NCBI RefSeq assembly: GCF_910578445.1
Contig: NZ_CAJTQC010000029.1
Coordinates: 1 to 33,968 of the forward strand
Direction: 5' to 3'
Source of the DNA: an uncultured Duncaniella sp.
GTDB taxonomy: Bacteria; Bacteroidota; Bacteroidia; Bacteroidales; Muribaculaceae
DNA length: 33,968 nucleotides
The position numbers and the translations under genes were made by a program. The notes beneath the pieces are model-generated. The model had not been told where the DNA came from and searched no databases. It was given only the letters and a program-made list of their open reading frames with translations. This document shows, one piece after another, positions 24,609 through 33,460 of this stretch (positions are counted from its first letter, which is position 1; the number at the start of each line of letters is the position of its first letter).

Positions 24609-26942
24609 ATGAAGAAGACATTATTATATTGCCTGACTGCCATCTTTGCGCTCGGATTCGCTTCTTGTAAGGAGGATGAAATCATGGGACCGGCCAACCC
24701 GGCCGAGGACTATGACCGCATGCCGATGACAATGTTCCGGCTCAAAGAAAACACCAATGTCGACGACGACCCTTATGGAATGAGAGTCCTCACGGACGAA
24801 CTCAACTCTGTGGTGCTCGCATGGTATGGCGTTGCGGATGCAGCCGGCTATGAAATAAAATTCGGACCTGAAGCCGGCCTGACATCAGGCAAGGAAGAGG
24901 ACTGGACTAATCCTGACCGTCTCTATCAGTGGGAGGACGGAAAGTATTCAAAGATAGTTCCTGCCGATCAGCTCACACTTCGTATCGACGATCTCGAATA
25001 TGAACAGGGCTACCGTTTCGCAATCCGCGTGCTTCATCCCGATGGAAACGAGGCTCACCATTCCAAATGGTATGGCATGGGCAACGGCCGCGAATGGGCC
25101 GAACAGGCCGGATTGGTGACTGAGCCGCGCTACACTACTCCAAAGATGGTCAAGGCTGAAATTTCTGAAAGCAACGATGCTTTTATCGTGACTCTCAACA
25201 TCAATGTGATTGACCATGTCAAGGAAGTGGCTACAAAGGAGTCGGAATATCAGTCGGTTTTCGAAGATTTCCAAAAGAACTTCGACTTTGTCTCTGACGG
25301 AACTCAGAATGACATGAACACAGCCAAGTTTAAGGTCGACAAGCTTGTCATAACTCCATCGAAGGACACTCCTGATGCGACAATCGATTCGCAGTGGCTC
25401 GATTATCAGCTTCAGCCAACAGATTTCAAGGATGGTGTGGCTACTTTCAGGGTCGGAGGCCTTACGATGAACGCCAAATATGAGATCAATGCCGTAAATG
25501 AGTCTAAACCGGCCATCGTCGATGCCCGCTACAACTCTATCAGCAAGCCTATCTACGGAACACCCGGCGAGCCTATCGTCATCGAACATAAAGTCTGGTC
25601 AAAAGACCCCATCCCCGGAGCTGTGGCCTATGACGCTTCTCCTCTCGACACAATCATCGGTAACTTCGCAAACAATGTGCGTCTTGCCGAAGGTCAGATA
25701 TTCTATCTTGAAGGTGGTAAATCATACTACTTCTATGAGAACCCTGTGATAGCTAAAGGCTTCACCCTCGCGACAAATCCCGCTGACGTGGCTGCCGGAA
25801 AGCGTGCCAAGGTCTACATGGGCGGTATCGGTATGCGTCTTGATGAGTATGGCGCTGAAACAGCCGAGCTTAATACTGCGAACTTCATGTTTGGCCGTCA
25901 GCGTCAGGCAGGCGAATCTGACTTCCCGATTGAAGTAGGCTCTGTGGTGTTTGAGAACATTGACTTTGACTGTCCCCTTGCAACTAACTTCGGCCATCAG
26001 GAAACCGGCGTGGCTTCTGCTACAGGAAACTATTTCGCCAACATGTATTCCGACGGTATGGAAGTTGTGTTCGAGTCGCTTGAAGTGCGCAACTGCTCTT
26101 TCCAGCGTATGGTCCGCGGTTTCCTCCGCGTGCAGGGCAAGAAGGACAAGACCTTCAAGAAGATTGTGGTTGACGGCAATCTTTTCTACAACTGCGGTTA
26201 CTTCGACAATAACGGTCGTGGATACGCATGGATTGCAGGTGACGGTGCGAAGACAACATCCAACATCTTCTGTGATTTCTCATGGACCAACAACACAATG
26301 TATGATTCACCCCGTACAGCTCTTATCTCAGACAACGACAAGGATCTCAACTATGCCGACAACGTAAAGTGGAACATCCGCATCGAAGGCAATACTTTTA
26401 TCAACTTCTCGACACGTTCGTCTGGCCGTAACTTCTTCCAGACCCGCTATGTCCCCGGAGGTTCATACTATTCCTTCCAGCGCAATCTCATAGTCATCGC
26501 CCGAGATGAAGCCGACACCCGTTCGATTTATCAGACCGGTGCTGACATCCGCACAATCAAGGGCAACGGAGAGTTCTCGTTCAGAGTCAAGGACAACTAT
26601 TCGGTAGGTTGTCAGGACTCTCACGACAAGGACGACAAGATTTTCACCGGTTCACAGTTCTCCAATGCCAAGAACTCGTTCGGTTCTCTGACATGGAATC
26701 CGGGCAACCTCGGCGAGAAGGATGATCTTAAGGTCAAGGCTCTCACCGATGACAATGGCAAAGTGCTCCGCGCGACGGATCTCTTCACCAGCCCCAATCC
26801 TCCCTACACGGCTTATGATGCCTCAAAGCCCAATCCAAAGGACCATGAAGCACCTGCCGATATCTACAACGCTCTGCGCTACAAGACCATCCCCTCGGTA
26901 ATTGTCGAAAAGAACATCGGCGACCCGCGTTGGCGCAATTGA
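24609..26942 (+). CDS. Large surface lipoprotein with FN3-like and beta-helix-like regions (DUF4957/DUF5123 type)
   Basis: A 777-residue lipoprotein with lipobox FASC (Cys20). Residues about 60-150 look like a fibronectin type III domain (VVLAWYGVADAAGYEIKFG, then a GYRFAIRVLHPDG strand pair). From about 340 on, repeats of buried-strand and Asn/Phe turns (EVRNCSFQRMVRGFL, VDGNLFYNCGYF, IEGNTFINFSTRS) suggest a right-handed beta-helix, as in DUF4957/DUF5123 proteins found next to SusCD in pectin loci. I see no pectate-lyase or GH28 catalytic set, so a surface glycan-binding protein is more likely than an enzyme, but a lyase-like activity cannot be excluded. It is the last gene of the susC (2) operon and is followed by a terminator. 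Confidence 0.8.
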   Translation: MKKTLLYCLTAIFALGFASCKEDEIMGPANPAEDYDRMPMTMFRLKENTNVDDDPYGMRVLTDELNSVVLAWYGVADAAGYEIKFGPEAGLTSGKEEDWTNPDRLYQWEDGKYSKIVPADQLTLRIDDLEYEQGYRFAIRVLHPDGNEAHHSKWYGMGNGREWAEQAGLVTEPRYTTPKMVKAEISESNDAFIVTLNINVIDHVKEVATKESEYQSVFEDFQKNFDFVSDGTQNDMNTAKFKVDKLVITPSKDTPDATIDSQWLDYQLQPTDFKDGVATFRVGGLTMNAKYEINAVNESKPAIVDARYNSISKPIYGTPGEPIVIEHKVWSKDPIPGAVAYDASPLDTIIGNFANNVRLAEGQIFYLEGGKSYYFYENPVIAKGFTLATNPADVAAGKRAKVYMGGIGMRLDEYGAETAELNTANFMFGRQRQAGESDFPIEVGSVVFENIDFDCPLATNFGHQETGVASATGNYFANMYSDGMEVVFESLEVRNCSFQRMVRGFLRVQGKKDKTFKKIVVDGNLFYNCGYFDNNGRGYAWIAGDGAKTTSNIFCDFSWTNNTMYDSPRTALISDNDKDLNYADNVKWNIRIEGNTFINFSTRSSGRNFFQTRYVPGGSYYSFQRNLIVIARDEADTRSIYQTGADIRTIKGNGEFSFRVKDNYSVGCQDSHDKDDKIFTGSQFSNAKNSFGSLTWNPGNLGEKDDLKVKALTDDNGKVLRATDLFTSPNPPYTAYDASKPNPKDHEAPADIYNALRYKTIPSVIVEKNIGDPRWRN

Positions 26943-27043
26943 GGCGCGGTGTCAGAATCGTGACAAATATAGAATCGATCCATGGCAAAACTGTTCCTCT
27001 GACAGTCTGCTCTTCTCTCAGGCAGCCTGTCACTCTCCCCTCC

Positions 27044-27080
27044 GGTCTCCGCTCCACAAGGGCGGAGGCCGTTATTTTTT
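27044..27080 (+). terminator. Intrinsic terminator of the susC (2) operon
   Basis: GGTCTCCGC (27044-27052) pairs with GCGGAGGCC (27062-27070) with one G-U pair, followed by GTTATTTTTT. It lies about 100 nt after the lipoprotein stop codon. Its T run overlaps the last codons of the convergent GH16 gene. Confidence 0.85.
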
Positions 27081-27890
27081 CTGATAGACTCTGACGTAGT
27101 CTATCTCGTAGACAAACGGAAGCATTGAATCGTCTATCTCTCCTCCGGCATCGCCGCCCATCGCAAGATTGACTATAATGTAGAGCGGTCTCGTAAACGG
27201 ATTTATATGCCTGCCGAACGATCCGTTGACAGTTTCGCTGAGCTTGACTTCATTAAGCAGTTCGTCGTCGACATAGAGTTTGATTTCTTTTTCATCCCAG
27301 TCCATACGCCACACATGGAATTTCTCTTTCCAGTCAGGGTCTTTTTCAGTGAAATGTGAAAGAGGAAGCCTGACCATATCCCATTTCGGGACGAGCTGTT
27401 TGTCTGTTCCCCAGCATGCGTTTGCGAGCAAGTGTGGCTCGCCGTTCACCGGGTAGCATTCCATCATGTCGATTTCACCGCACGACGGCCATTGCAATCC
27501 TGTGCCGTGAAGCCATATCGCAGGCCACGCGCCTCCGCCCACAGGAATTTTGGCCCGCACTTCAAATCTTCCATACTTGAATTCTTTCTTCTTCAGCGTT
27601 GTGAGCGACGATGAGGTGTATGGCTTCTGCGGGTCGTCGGTCTTCTTTCCCTCGATGACAAGGACTCCGTCGCGGCACACGGCATTGTCTTTCTGATACC
27701 ATTGGGCTTCGTGGTTACGGATATACCCGTGTTCGAAATTCCATGCAGTCGAGTCAGGTGCGCCGTCATAGTCGAACTCGTCGCTCCACACCAGCTCCCA
27801 TTCTCCGTTCGTGTCGGTATTGTCGTTTGCTCTCATGCCGATTGACGGAATTATGGCTGAAAGCATCAGTGCGAGAAAAAAAGTCTTCAT
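27072..27890 (-). CDS. Secreted glycoside hydrolase family 16 (laminarinase/beta-glucanase-like)
   Basis: A 272-residue single-domain enzyme. A signal peptide is likely (MKTFFLALMLSAIIPSIGMR, cleavage near RAND). The GH16 beta-jelly-roll signatures are WELVWSDEFDYDG near the start, the catalytic GEIDMMECYP (nucleophile Glu139, Asp141, acid/base Glu144) and WRMDWDEKEIKLYVDDELLN. The E-x-D-x-x-E form with the extra residue matches the laminarinase/agarase side of the family, which cuts beta-1,3 or mixed-linked glucans or galactans. It is transcribed alone, convergent with the second SusCD operon, so it may belong to the pectin locus (for example on galactan side chains) or be independent. No clear promoter motif in the 100 nt upstream. 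Confidence 0.9.
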   Translation of the reverse strand: MKTFFLALMLSAIIPSIGMRANDNTDTNGEWELVWSDEFDYDGAPDSTAWNFEHGYIRNHEAQWYQKDNAVCRDGVLVIEGKKTDDPQKPYTSSSLTTLKKKEFKYGRFEVRAKIPVGGGAWPAIWLHGTGLQWPSCGEIDMMECYPVNGEPHLLANACWGTDKQLVPKWDMVRLPLSHFTEKDPDWKEKFHVWRMDWDEKEIKLYVDDELLNEVKLSETVNGSFGRHINPFTRPLYIIVNLAMGGDAGGEIDDSMLPFVYEIDYVRVYQKK

Positions 27891-27983
27891 TTTTCAGAGA
27901 TTTTATAGTTTTTAAAATAGTCAAAATGCGGACGTTTGATTCATCCCTACAGTTATAAACAAACGAAACATGGTTTATGTGTC

Positions 27984-28028
27984 AAAAAAAATGCGCCTGC
28001 TCATGTCGAATGAGAGGCGCATTTTTTT
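27984..28028. terminator. Terminator of the glycogen operon, symmetric on both strands
   Basis: ATGCGCCT (27991-27998) pairs with AGGCGCAT (28015-28022), extended by an inner CTCAT/ATGAG stem. Eight A precede it and seven T follow, so it can stop transcription in either direction. The minus-strand GH57 transcript ends just before it, and it shields the GH16 gene beyond. Confidence 0.88.
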
Positions 28029-28056
28029 GCGGTATTAATTGTTTAATCGTCGTTTA

Positions 28057-29505
28057 TTAGGCTTTCGGCTCTTCCGGATTCGATTTCTTGCGTCCGCGTT
28101 TGCATTTTTGAGCTGCTTCAGCTTTTTTTGCTTTTGCCTTAGGCCCTCTTTTGGCGGGAGCATCTTTTTCATCCGCATTCTCGCGCAGCAGGTGCTCTTC
28201 GTTGAAATGCTCGATGTTCTTGCGCATTGATTCAGCCTCCTTGTTGAGCACTTCGATTTCACGCTCCTGATTGCGGATTGTGGTGAGAAGCGAGCTGAGT
28301 TCTTCGTTGTCAATGCTCATCGGGTACTGCTCTTCGACGCGCACGATGAAGTCGGCGAGGACGTTCATGTAGTTGGTGAAAGCGTCAAACGGAGTGTCGT
28401 AGGGTGAGAACTGCGAGTGAACGGCTCCGTCGGCCATGCTTTTGGTCGACATGTAGTAGAAGTGGTCGGCGCTTTGCAGACGCTCCCAGTCCTGCTTGAG
28501 GCGACGGTCTTCGCAGAGGCGCACACGCTCGCTGACAGAGTAGAGCTTGTTGAAAGCCTCGTTCTGAAGCTTGTTGCCGAGCCATGCCGAGGTGTCGCGG
28601 GCTTCGTCGGCCCATGAAATCGGATGGAGCACCGAAAGTTCGGCCACTGGTTTGAGCTTGCTGATGGCGGTGGTAGGAGTCCAGAACTCGATGCCCTTAT
28701 CCGCTGCGAAGCGGGGGAGTGCTTCAAGGAACTGGAAGATACCGGTCTCGCGGGGCTGGAAGTCACCAAACACTTCAAGGTTCATGAAGAGGTTGATAAT
28801 CTGTTCCTCGGCGGGAGTCGATGCGATCCAGTCGATATACTTGTCGGCGGTGAGAGGATACTCGTCCCAAGCTGTATTGGAGAAGCGGCTGGCGATATCG
28901 TCGGAGAACTTGTCGTTTTTAAGCAGAATCTTCAACGAGGGGGCGGATGCGGCTGAATATACGTAGTTGGGCGACTTCCAGCCAAGTATGTGCTTGGCGC
29001 CTTCGGTGATAACGCCATTATAGCCCATGGCAAGAATCTGGGGAGCCATCTCGTCGCAGTAGATAAGCTCGGTGTTGCGGAACACTTTGGGCTTCTGGCC
29101 GAAGAGACGCATGAGCTTGGTGTCGTGGTTACGAACCTGATTGGCAAATTCTTCGGGGTCGGCCAGCGATGCGAGCGAGTGTGAGTTGGTTTCTGCAAGG
29201 AACTCCACACAACCTGTGTCGGCGAGCTTCTTGAGCAGGTCTATGAACTCGGGAACATAGGTCTCAAACTGTTCGAGGGCTGTACCGGTGATGGAGATGG
29301 CACACTTGAATGCGCCCTTTGATTCCTCAATCATTTTGAGGAGGCTCTCTGCGGCAGGGATGTAGCTGCGCTCGGCGATGCGGGTGATGATATCGTCGTT
29401 GGCGAAATCGTCATAGTAATAGTGGTCGTTGCCTATGTCGAAGAAGCGGTATCTTTTCAGACGGAATGGTTGATGAATCTGAAAATAAAAACAAATTGCT
29501 TTCAT
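28057..29505 (-). CDS. Glycoside hydrolase family 57 alpha-amylase-like enzyme
   Basis: A 482-residue protein with no signal peptide, hence cytoplasmic. GH57 motifs: FYFQIHQPFR near the start (motif 1), EFLAETNSHSLASL (motif 2), KVFRNTELIYCDE with the probable nucleophile Glu146 (motif 3), and LFMNLEVFGDFQPRETGI (motif 4). The family acts on alpha-glucans, as amylase or glucanotransferase. It is third in an operon with a debranching enzyme and a glycosyltransferase, pointing to glycogen metabolism. Odd point: the last ~70 residues after the catalytic body form a predicted coiled coil (LLTTIRNQEREIEVLNKEAE) followed by a Lys/Ala/Pro-rich tail containing KRGPKAKAKKA and KRGRKK, similar to AT-hook or nucleic-acid-binding tails. 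Confidence 0.9.
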   Translation of the reverse strand: MKAICFYFQIHQPFRLKRYRFFDIGNDHYYYDDFANDDIITRIAERSYIPAAESLLKMIEESKGAFKCAISITGTALEQFETYVPEFIDLLKKLADTGCVEFLAETNSHSLASLADPEEFANQVRNHDTKLMRLFGQKPKVFRNTELIYCDEMAPQILAMGYNGVITEGAKHILGWKSPNYVYSAASAPSLKILLKNDKFSDDIASRFSNTAWDEYPLTADKYIDWIASTPAEEQIINLFMNLEVFGDFQPRETGIFQFLEALPRFAADKGIEFWTPTTAISKLKPVAELSVLHPISWADEARDTSAWLGNKLQNEAFNKLYSVSERVRLCEDRRLKQDWERLQSADHFYYMSTKSMADGAVHSQFSPYDTPFDAFTNYMNVLADFIVRVEEQYPMSIDNEELSSLLTTIRNQEREIEVLNKEAESMRKNIEHFNEEHLLRENADEKDAPAKRGPKAKAKKAEAAQKCKRGRKKSNPEEPKA

Positions 29506-29571
29506 GATTAATTGTCTGTATGTGGTTTTGACAGGCGTAGTTCTTTTTTTGCTATTGGTCAGTCAACGCCC

Positions 29572-30831
29572 CTATTTGTTTAACACCTTATTATATATGT
29601 CGATAACTTTGCGTCCGGCCTTGTCCCATGTGATCTGGTTGACTTCGGCAAGACCGTCCTCGCGCAATTGCTGGTACATTGCGGGATAGGTCACGATCGA
29701 ATTGATGGCATCGGCCATCGCATCGATGTCCCAGTAGTCGGTCTTGATGACGTTGGTCAGGATTTCGGCACATCCGCTCTGCTTGGAGATGATCGACGGC
29801 ACTCCCATCTGCATTGCCTCAAGTGGCGAGATGCCGAATGGTTCTGATACGGAAGGCATGATGTAGACATCCGATGCCTTTAGCATCTCGTAGACTTGGC
29901 TGCCGCGCTGGAATCCGGGGAAGTGGAAACGGTCGGCGATGCCGCGTTCGGCGGCCAGAAGAATCATCTTGTTCATCATGTCGCCGCTGCCGGCCATGAC
30001 GAAGCGCACGTTGTGGTTGTTTTTGAGGACTTTGGCTGCTGCCTCGACAAAATATTCCGGACCTTTCTGCATGGTGATTCGGCCGAGGAAAGTGACCACC
30101 TTCTCCTTGCTCTTGTGTTCGGGCACATTGAGCTGTTCCGGTGTCAGCGGTGTCACTGCGTTGTGGACAGTGGTCACCTTTGCCGGATTGATGCCATAGT
30201 TGTTGATGACGGTGTCGCGTGTGAGATTCGACACACAGATGATGTGGTCGGCGTGGTTCATGCCGTCTTTCTCAATGCCGAACACCGTCGGGTTAGGTTT
30301 ACCGCGTGAGCGGTCAAACTCCGTCGCGTGTACGTGGATGACCAGAGGCTTGCCCGACACCTGTTTTGCGTGGATACCGGCCGGATAGGTGAGCCAGTCA
30401 TGCGAGTGGATGATGTCGAAGTCAATTGTGCGTGCGATTACGCCGGCACATATCGAATAGTTGTTGATTTCCTCGACAAGATTGTCGGGGTAGCGTCCCG
30501 AAAATTCGATACATCCGAGGTCGTTGGTGCGCATATAGTTGAAGTCGGCATAGATATGGTCGCGCAGACGGTAGTAGAAATCGGGATTCATCACATTGCC
30601 GATGCGGTCGCGCACATAGTCGTAGTTTACATCGCGCCAGACGATGGGGACCTGCGACATGCCGATGATGTTGGCGAAGTGTTTTTCCTCGTCGCCGAAC
30701 GGCTTGGGTATGACAAAGGTGATATCCATGTCGCCACACTCCCACATACCCTTAGTGAGACCGTAGCTGGCAGTTCCGAGACCGCCGAGGATGTGAGGGG
30801 GGAATTCCCACCCGAACATTAATGCTTTCAT
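29572..30831 (-). CDS. Glycogen-synthase-like glycosyltransferase (GT4/GT5 type)
   Basis: A 419-residue GT-B enzyme. The N-terminal donor/acceptor domain begins MKALMFGWEFPPHILGGLGT, with the GGLGT loop typical of glycogen/starch synthase-like enzymes, and includes IIHSHDWLTYPAGI. The C-terminal domain (from about residue 230, VTFLGRITMQKGPEYFVEA) has the retaining-enzyme E-x7-E motif as EPFGISPLE. It probably extends or initiates alpha-glucan using a sugar nucleotide. Starch synthases are usually longer (~480 residues), so the precise donor is uncertain. It follows the debranching gene by 13 nt and precedes GH57 by 66 nt, the same trio seen in other Bacteroidales. Confidence 0.88.
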   Translation of the reverse strand: MKALMFGWEFPPHILGGLGTASYGLTKGMWECGDMDITFVIPKPFGDEEKHFANIIGMSQVPIVWRDVNYDYVRDRIGNVMNPDFYYRLRDHIYADFNYMRTNDLGCIEFSGRYPDNLVEEINNYSICAGVIARTIDFDIIHSHDWLTYPAGIHAKQVSGKPLVIHVHATEFDRSRGKPNPTVFGIEKDGMNHADHIICVSNLTRDTVINNYGINPAKVTTVHNAVTPLTPEQLNVPEHKSKEKVVTFLGRITMQKGPEYFVEAAAKVLKNNHNVRFVMAGSGDMMNKMILLAAERGIADRFHFPGFQRGSQVYEMLKASDVYIMPSVSEPFGISPLEAMQMGVPSIISKQSGCAEILTNVIKTDYWDIDAMADAINSIVTYPAMYQQLREDGLAEVNQITWDKAGRKVIDIYNKVLNK

Positions 30832-30844
30832 GGGGTTGTGAGGA

Positions 30845-32779
30845 TTAGTCCATTATGAATTTTTTAAGTGTGGTGAGTGTGCGGAGCACTTCGGCCACAT
30901 TGGTGACATGGCTGATGGCGCCACGTCCGGTGTAGGGCGGGTTGGCATCGTAGAGCTGCGAGAGCGAACCGATGCAGCCGTTGCTCATCTCGTCCTCGAA
31001 GCCTATGAGCATGCGGTCGATGTAGTTGACACCGCTCATACCGAACACCTTGAGATAGGCATCCGAGTAAAATCCCATGAGCCAAGGACGCGCCGGGCCG
31101 TTGTGGAGGGCCATTTCGCGCTCCTCGGGTGAGCCGAGATAGCAGGGATGGTAGCCATAGCTCTTCGGCGAAAGGGTGCGCAGGCCTTTGGGGGTGAGAA
31201 GCTCGCGGGTCACGATGTCGAGCACCTTTTTGCGCTGGCGGCGGTCAAGCGGTGAGTAGTCGAGGCCGATTGCTATCGCCATGTTAGGTCTGACGGAAGG
31301 ATCGGCATACGTGCCGTTGACATAGTCATATAGATAGCCGTAGTCGTTGAGGAAGGTGTTGACGAAGGGTTGTGCCATGCGTTCGGCCATCGCGCCATAC
31401 TTCTCCTCGTCGGGTGTGCCTTCTGAAAGCTTTGATGCAAATATGAGTGCGTTATACCAGAGTGCGTTGAATTCGACAAGCAGCCCGGTGCGTGCCACGA
31501 TCGGACGTCCTCCGAGCGAGGCGTTCATCCATGACATGGGTTTTTCATTTCCGTCGGTGACGAGCATGCCGTTGCCGTCGACTTTTATGAACGGATGGTT
31601 CTGCCCGATGATATAGTCGAGAATCTGGCGCACGACCGGGAGATATTTGTCCTTTGCATCGTCGCGTCCATAGGCCTTTGCATATTGCTGCACTGCCCAT
31701 ATGGCCCACAGTGAGATGTCGGGGAGGTCGATGCCGATTATTCGCTTGTCGGTCTCGCCGGTGGCCATGAAGTGGCGCAGGGCGCTGAGTGCGGTGTCGG
31801 CGATGCGTTCGAAATCTTCGCGGTGGTTGATGGCGATGGTAGCGCCCGGAAGGGCCATGAATGTGTTGCGTGCGAGAATCTTTCCCCAAGGATAACCGGA
31901 GAGGAGATACATGCCGTCCTTCTCGTTGAGATAACACTGCTTCACGGCGTTCTTCAGACAGTTGAAGAACGATGAGCGGCATGTGCGGTGGGCGATTTCG
32001 CTCTCATACATCTTGGCGAGCGACTTGGGCTCGATTTCGCTCAGACCGGCCGAGAAGATGATTGACTCGCCTTTCTTGATGGGAATTTCGAAATAGCCCG
32101 GGACCCAGAGGTCTTCGCAGTATGGCACTCCGCGTTCGAGGTCCTTGACATACTCGAAACCGTTATACCAGTTTGGCTCGTAGGTCCATGTCGGTTTGTT
32201 GCTGAACTGCATGAAGAGGCGTGGATAGCCGGGATAGAGACAGGCCGAGACTCCGTTTTGGATTTCAGGAATAGTCTGGTCGATTGCATTGTTGGCGACA
32301 CAGAGCTCGTTTGCGTCGCGGAATGCGAGTACCGGGCGGAATCTCAGTGTTGTCGGGGAGTGTGCTTCGACGAGTGTGTAGCGGATAAGGATGCGGTTCT
32401 CGTTTGAAATAAAGATTTTTTCTTTAGTGAGAATTACTCCACCGACGCGATAAGTGGTGCGGGGCACGCTTTCGCAGTCATACTCGCGGATGTACTTGTG
32501 TCCGTTCGGGCTCATGACACCGCCACGGTAGCGATGGAGAGCCAGATTGAAGGGAGCTCCATGCTGATAGACCGTAAGGTCGAGAGACGACAGCATGACA
32601 TGCCACGAATTGCCGAGCTCCGGCACAGGGACTACAAGAAGTCCGTGTTGCTTGCGTGTGTTGCAGTCAACTATCGTTGTGCAGTGATAAGCCCCCGATT
32701 GATTTGTTCGGAGCATTTCTTTAGGCAGTGATTGCTCCAAGTTAATCATGAGGTTTTTATCAAATTTAAGATAGCTCAT
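30845..32779 (-). CDS. Glycogen debranching enzyme (amylo-alpha-1,6-glucosidase, GH133-like)
   Basis: A 644-residue cytoplasmic enzyme that removes alpha-1,6 branch residues from glycogen. The N-terminal GDE_N-type domain starts MSYLKFDKNL and includes EMLRTNQSGAYHCTTIVDC and TRKQHGLLVVPVPEL. The C-terminal (alpha/alpha)6 domain carries GYPWGKILARNTFMALPGAT, GIDLPDISLWAIW and KSYGYHPCYLGSPEEREMAL. The start at 32779 fits the N-terminus I associate with Bacteroidales homologues; the ATG at codon 11 is less likely. It leads the GDE-glycosyltransferase-GH57 operon. Confidence 0.93.
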   Translation of the reverse strand: MSYLKFDKNLMINLEQSLPKEMLRTNQSGAYHCTTIVDCNTRKQHGLLVVPVPELGNSWHVMLSSLDLTVYQHGAPFNLALHRYRGGVMSPNGHKYIREYDCESVPRTTYRVGGVILTKEKIFISNENRILIRYTLVEAHSPTTLRFRPVLAFRDANELCVANNAIDQTIPEIQNGVSACLYPGYPRLFMQFSNKPTWTYEPNWYNGFEYVKDLERGVPYCEDLWVPGYFEIPIKKGESIIFSAGLSEIEPKSLAKMYESEIAHRTCRSSFFNCLKNAVKQCYLNEKDGMYLLSGYPWGKILARNTFMALPGATIAINHREDFERIADTALSALRHFMATGETDKRIIGIDLPDISLWAIWAVQQYAKAYGRDDAKDKYLPVVRQILDYIIGQNHPFIKVDGNGMLVTDGNEKPMSWMNASLGGRPIVARTGLLVEFNALWYNALIFASKLSEGTPDEEKYGAMAERMAQPFVNTFLNDYGYLYDYVNGTYADPSVRPNMAIAIGLDYSPLDRRQRKKVLDIVTRELLTPKGLRTLSPKSYGYHPCYLGSPEEREMALHNGPARPWLMGFYSDAYLKVFGMSGVNYIDRMLIGFEDEMSNGCIGSLSQLYDANPPYTGRGAISHVTNVAEVLRTLTTLKKFIMD

Positions 32780-32892
32780 GTAAGGGGTATTATTTTATTG
32801 ATTGTTAGATTGCTGTTGGACGATATTAGAATTGAAGCGGCTCCGGTAGGTATATAGGTTGAGAAGAGTCTGCGGGGTCGTTATTTAAGTCA

Positions 32893-32924
32893 CGAATTTA
32901 TGCTTTTATTCCGACAAAAGCAAA
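32893..32924 (-). promoter_or_regulatory. Probable promoter of the glycogen operon
   Basis: On the minus strand: TTTG (32924-32921), 20-nt spacer, TAAATTCG (32900-32893), one mismatch from TAnnTTTG. Predicted start near 32887. An exact TAAATTTG also occurs at 32768-32761, but it lies inside the coding sequence. Confidence 0.45.
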
Positions 32925-33018
32925 CTTTGACGCTAAAATTTATTTGATGTGCCGTAAATGTGCTGACCGATTATGTTTCACAACATAATTATGCTGTTTT
33001 AGCATGTTTGTTGCATAC

Positions 33019-33057
33019 GAAAAGCCCCGGAATGACGCTATGAACGTCTTCCCGGGG
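33019..33057 (-). terminator. Intrinsic terminator of the L28-L33-DUF4295 cluster
   Basis: CCCCGG (33025-33030) pairs with CCGGGG (33052-33057), and an inner GACG/CGTC stem extends it with two mismatches. On the minus strand a short T4 run follows. It lies 50 nt after the DUF4295 stop codon. Confidence 0.75.
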
Positions 33058-33106
33058 ATATTTCGTTTGTAAGAATTGTTACGCGTTTGGATAAGCGGAT
33101 TCTCGA

Positions 33107-33256
33107 TTATTTGAGAACGTCCTTAACAGCGTCGTTGGGAACCATCTGTTCCTGGAAGGTGTAAGCACCGGTCTTCGCCGACTTAACGACCTTGATGACC
33201 TTGCTATAAGTGCGGCCTTCGCCTTTTTGCAGAGATGCAACGGTTTTCTTTGCCAT
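33107..33256 (-). CDS. DUF4295 family small basic protein
   Basis: A 49-residue protein that reads MAKKTVASLQKGEGRTYSKV through a C-terminus ending NDAVKDVLK, with TAA at 33107-33109. Basic Lys-rich N-terminal half. It matches the small DUF4295 proteins encoded directly after L33 in Bacteroidales, and starts 11 nt after rpmG's stop codon. Its role is not established; size, charge and position suggest a ribosome-associated protein. Confidence 0.9.
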   Translation of the reverse strand: MAKKTVASLQKGEGRTYSKVIKVVKSAKTGAYTFQEQMVPNDAVKDVLK

Positions 33257-33267
33257 GAGTCAGTGAA

Positions 33268-33456
33268 TTATTTAATTTCTTTGTGTACAGTAACTTTCTT
33301 GAGGATGGGGTTGTATTTCTTCAACTCCAGACGCTCGGTAGTGTTCTTGCGGTTCTTCGTTGTGATGTAACGAGAAGTGCCGGGCATGCCAGATGCCTTG
33401 TGTTCGGTGCATTCGAGGATGACCTGAACGCGATTGCCTTTAGCTTTCTTTGCCAT
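33268..33456 (-). CDS. rpmG: 50S ribosomal protein L33
   Basis: A 62-residue protein of the large ribosomal subunit. Diagnostic stretches are RVQVILECTEHK and SRYITTKNRKNTTERLELKK, then YNPILKKVTVHKEIK. Only one Cys is present, so it lacks the paired CxxC zinc ligands and is the zinc-independent type. It starts 4 nt after rpmB, within the same transcript. Confidence 0.97.
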   Translation of the reverse strand: MAKKAKGNRVQVILECTEHKASGMPGTSRYITTKNRKNTTERLELKKYNPILKKVTVHKEIK

Positions 33457-33460
33457 CTTC

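Larger units (their letters stand above)
32780..33106. other. Intergenic region between the ribosomal cluster and the glycogen operon
   Basis: 327 bp without a gene. It contains the terminator of the L28-L33-DUF4295 transcript (33019-33057), a likely promoter for the debranching gene (32893-32924) and about 110 nt of leader. Confidence 0.7.

Noticed and set aside
32761..32768. Exact TAAATTTG (minus strand) just inside the debranching gene as its promoter
   Set aside because: It would place the transcript start after the likely ATG and remove the first ten residues, which I take to be part of the protein; no TTTG lies at the right distance.
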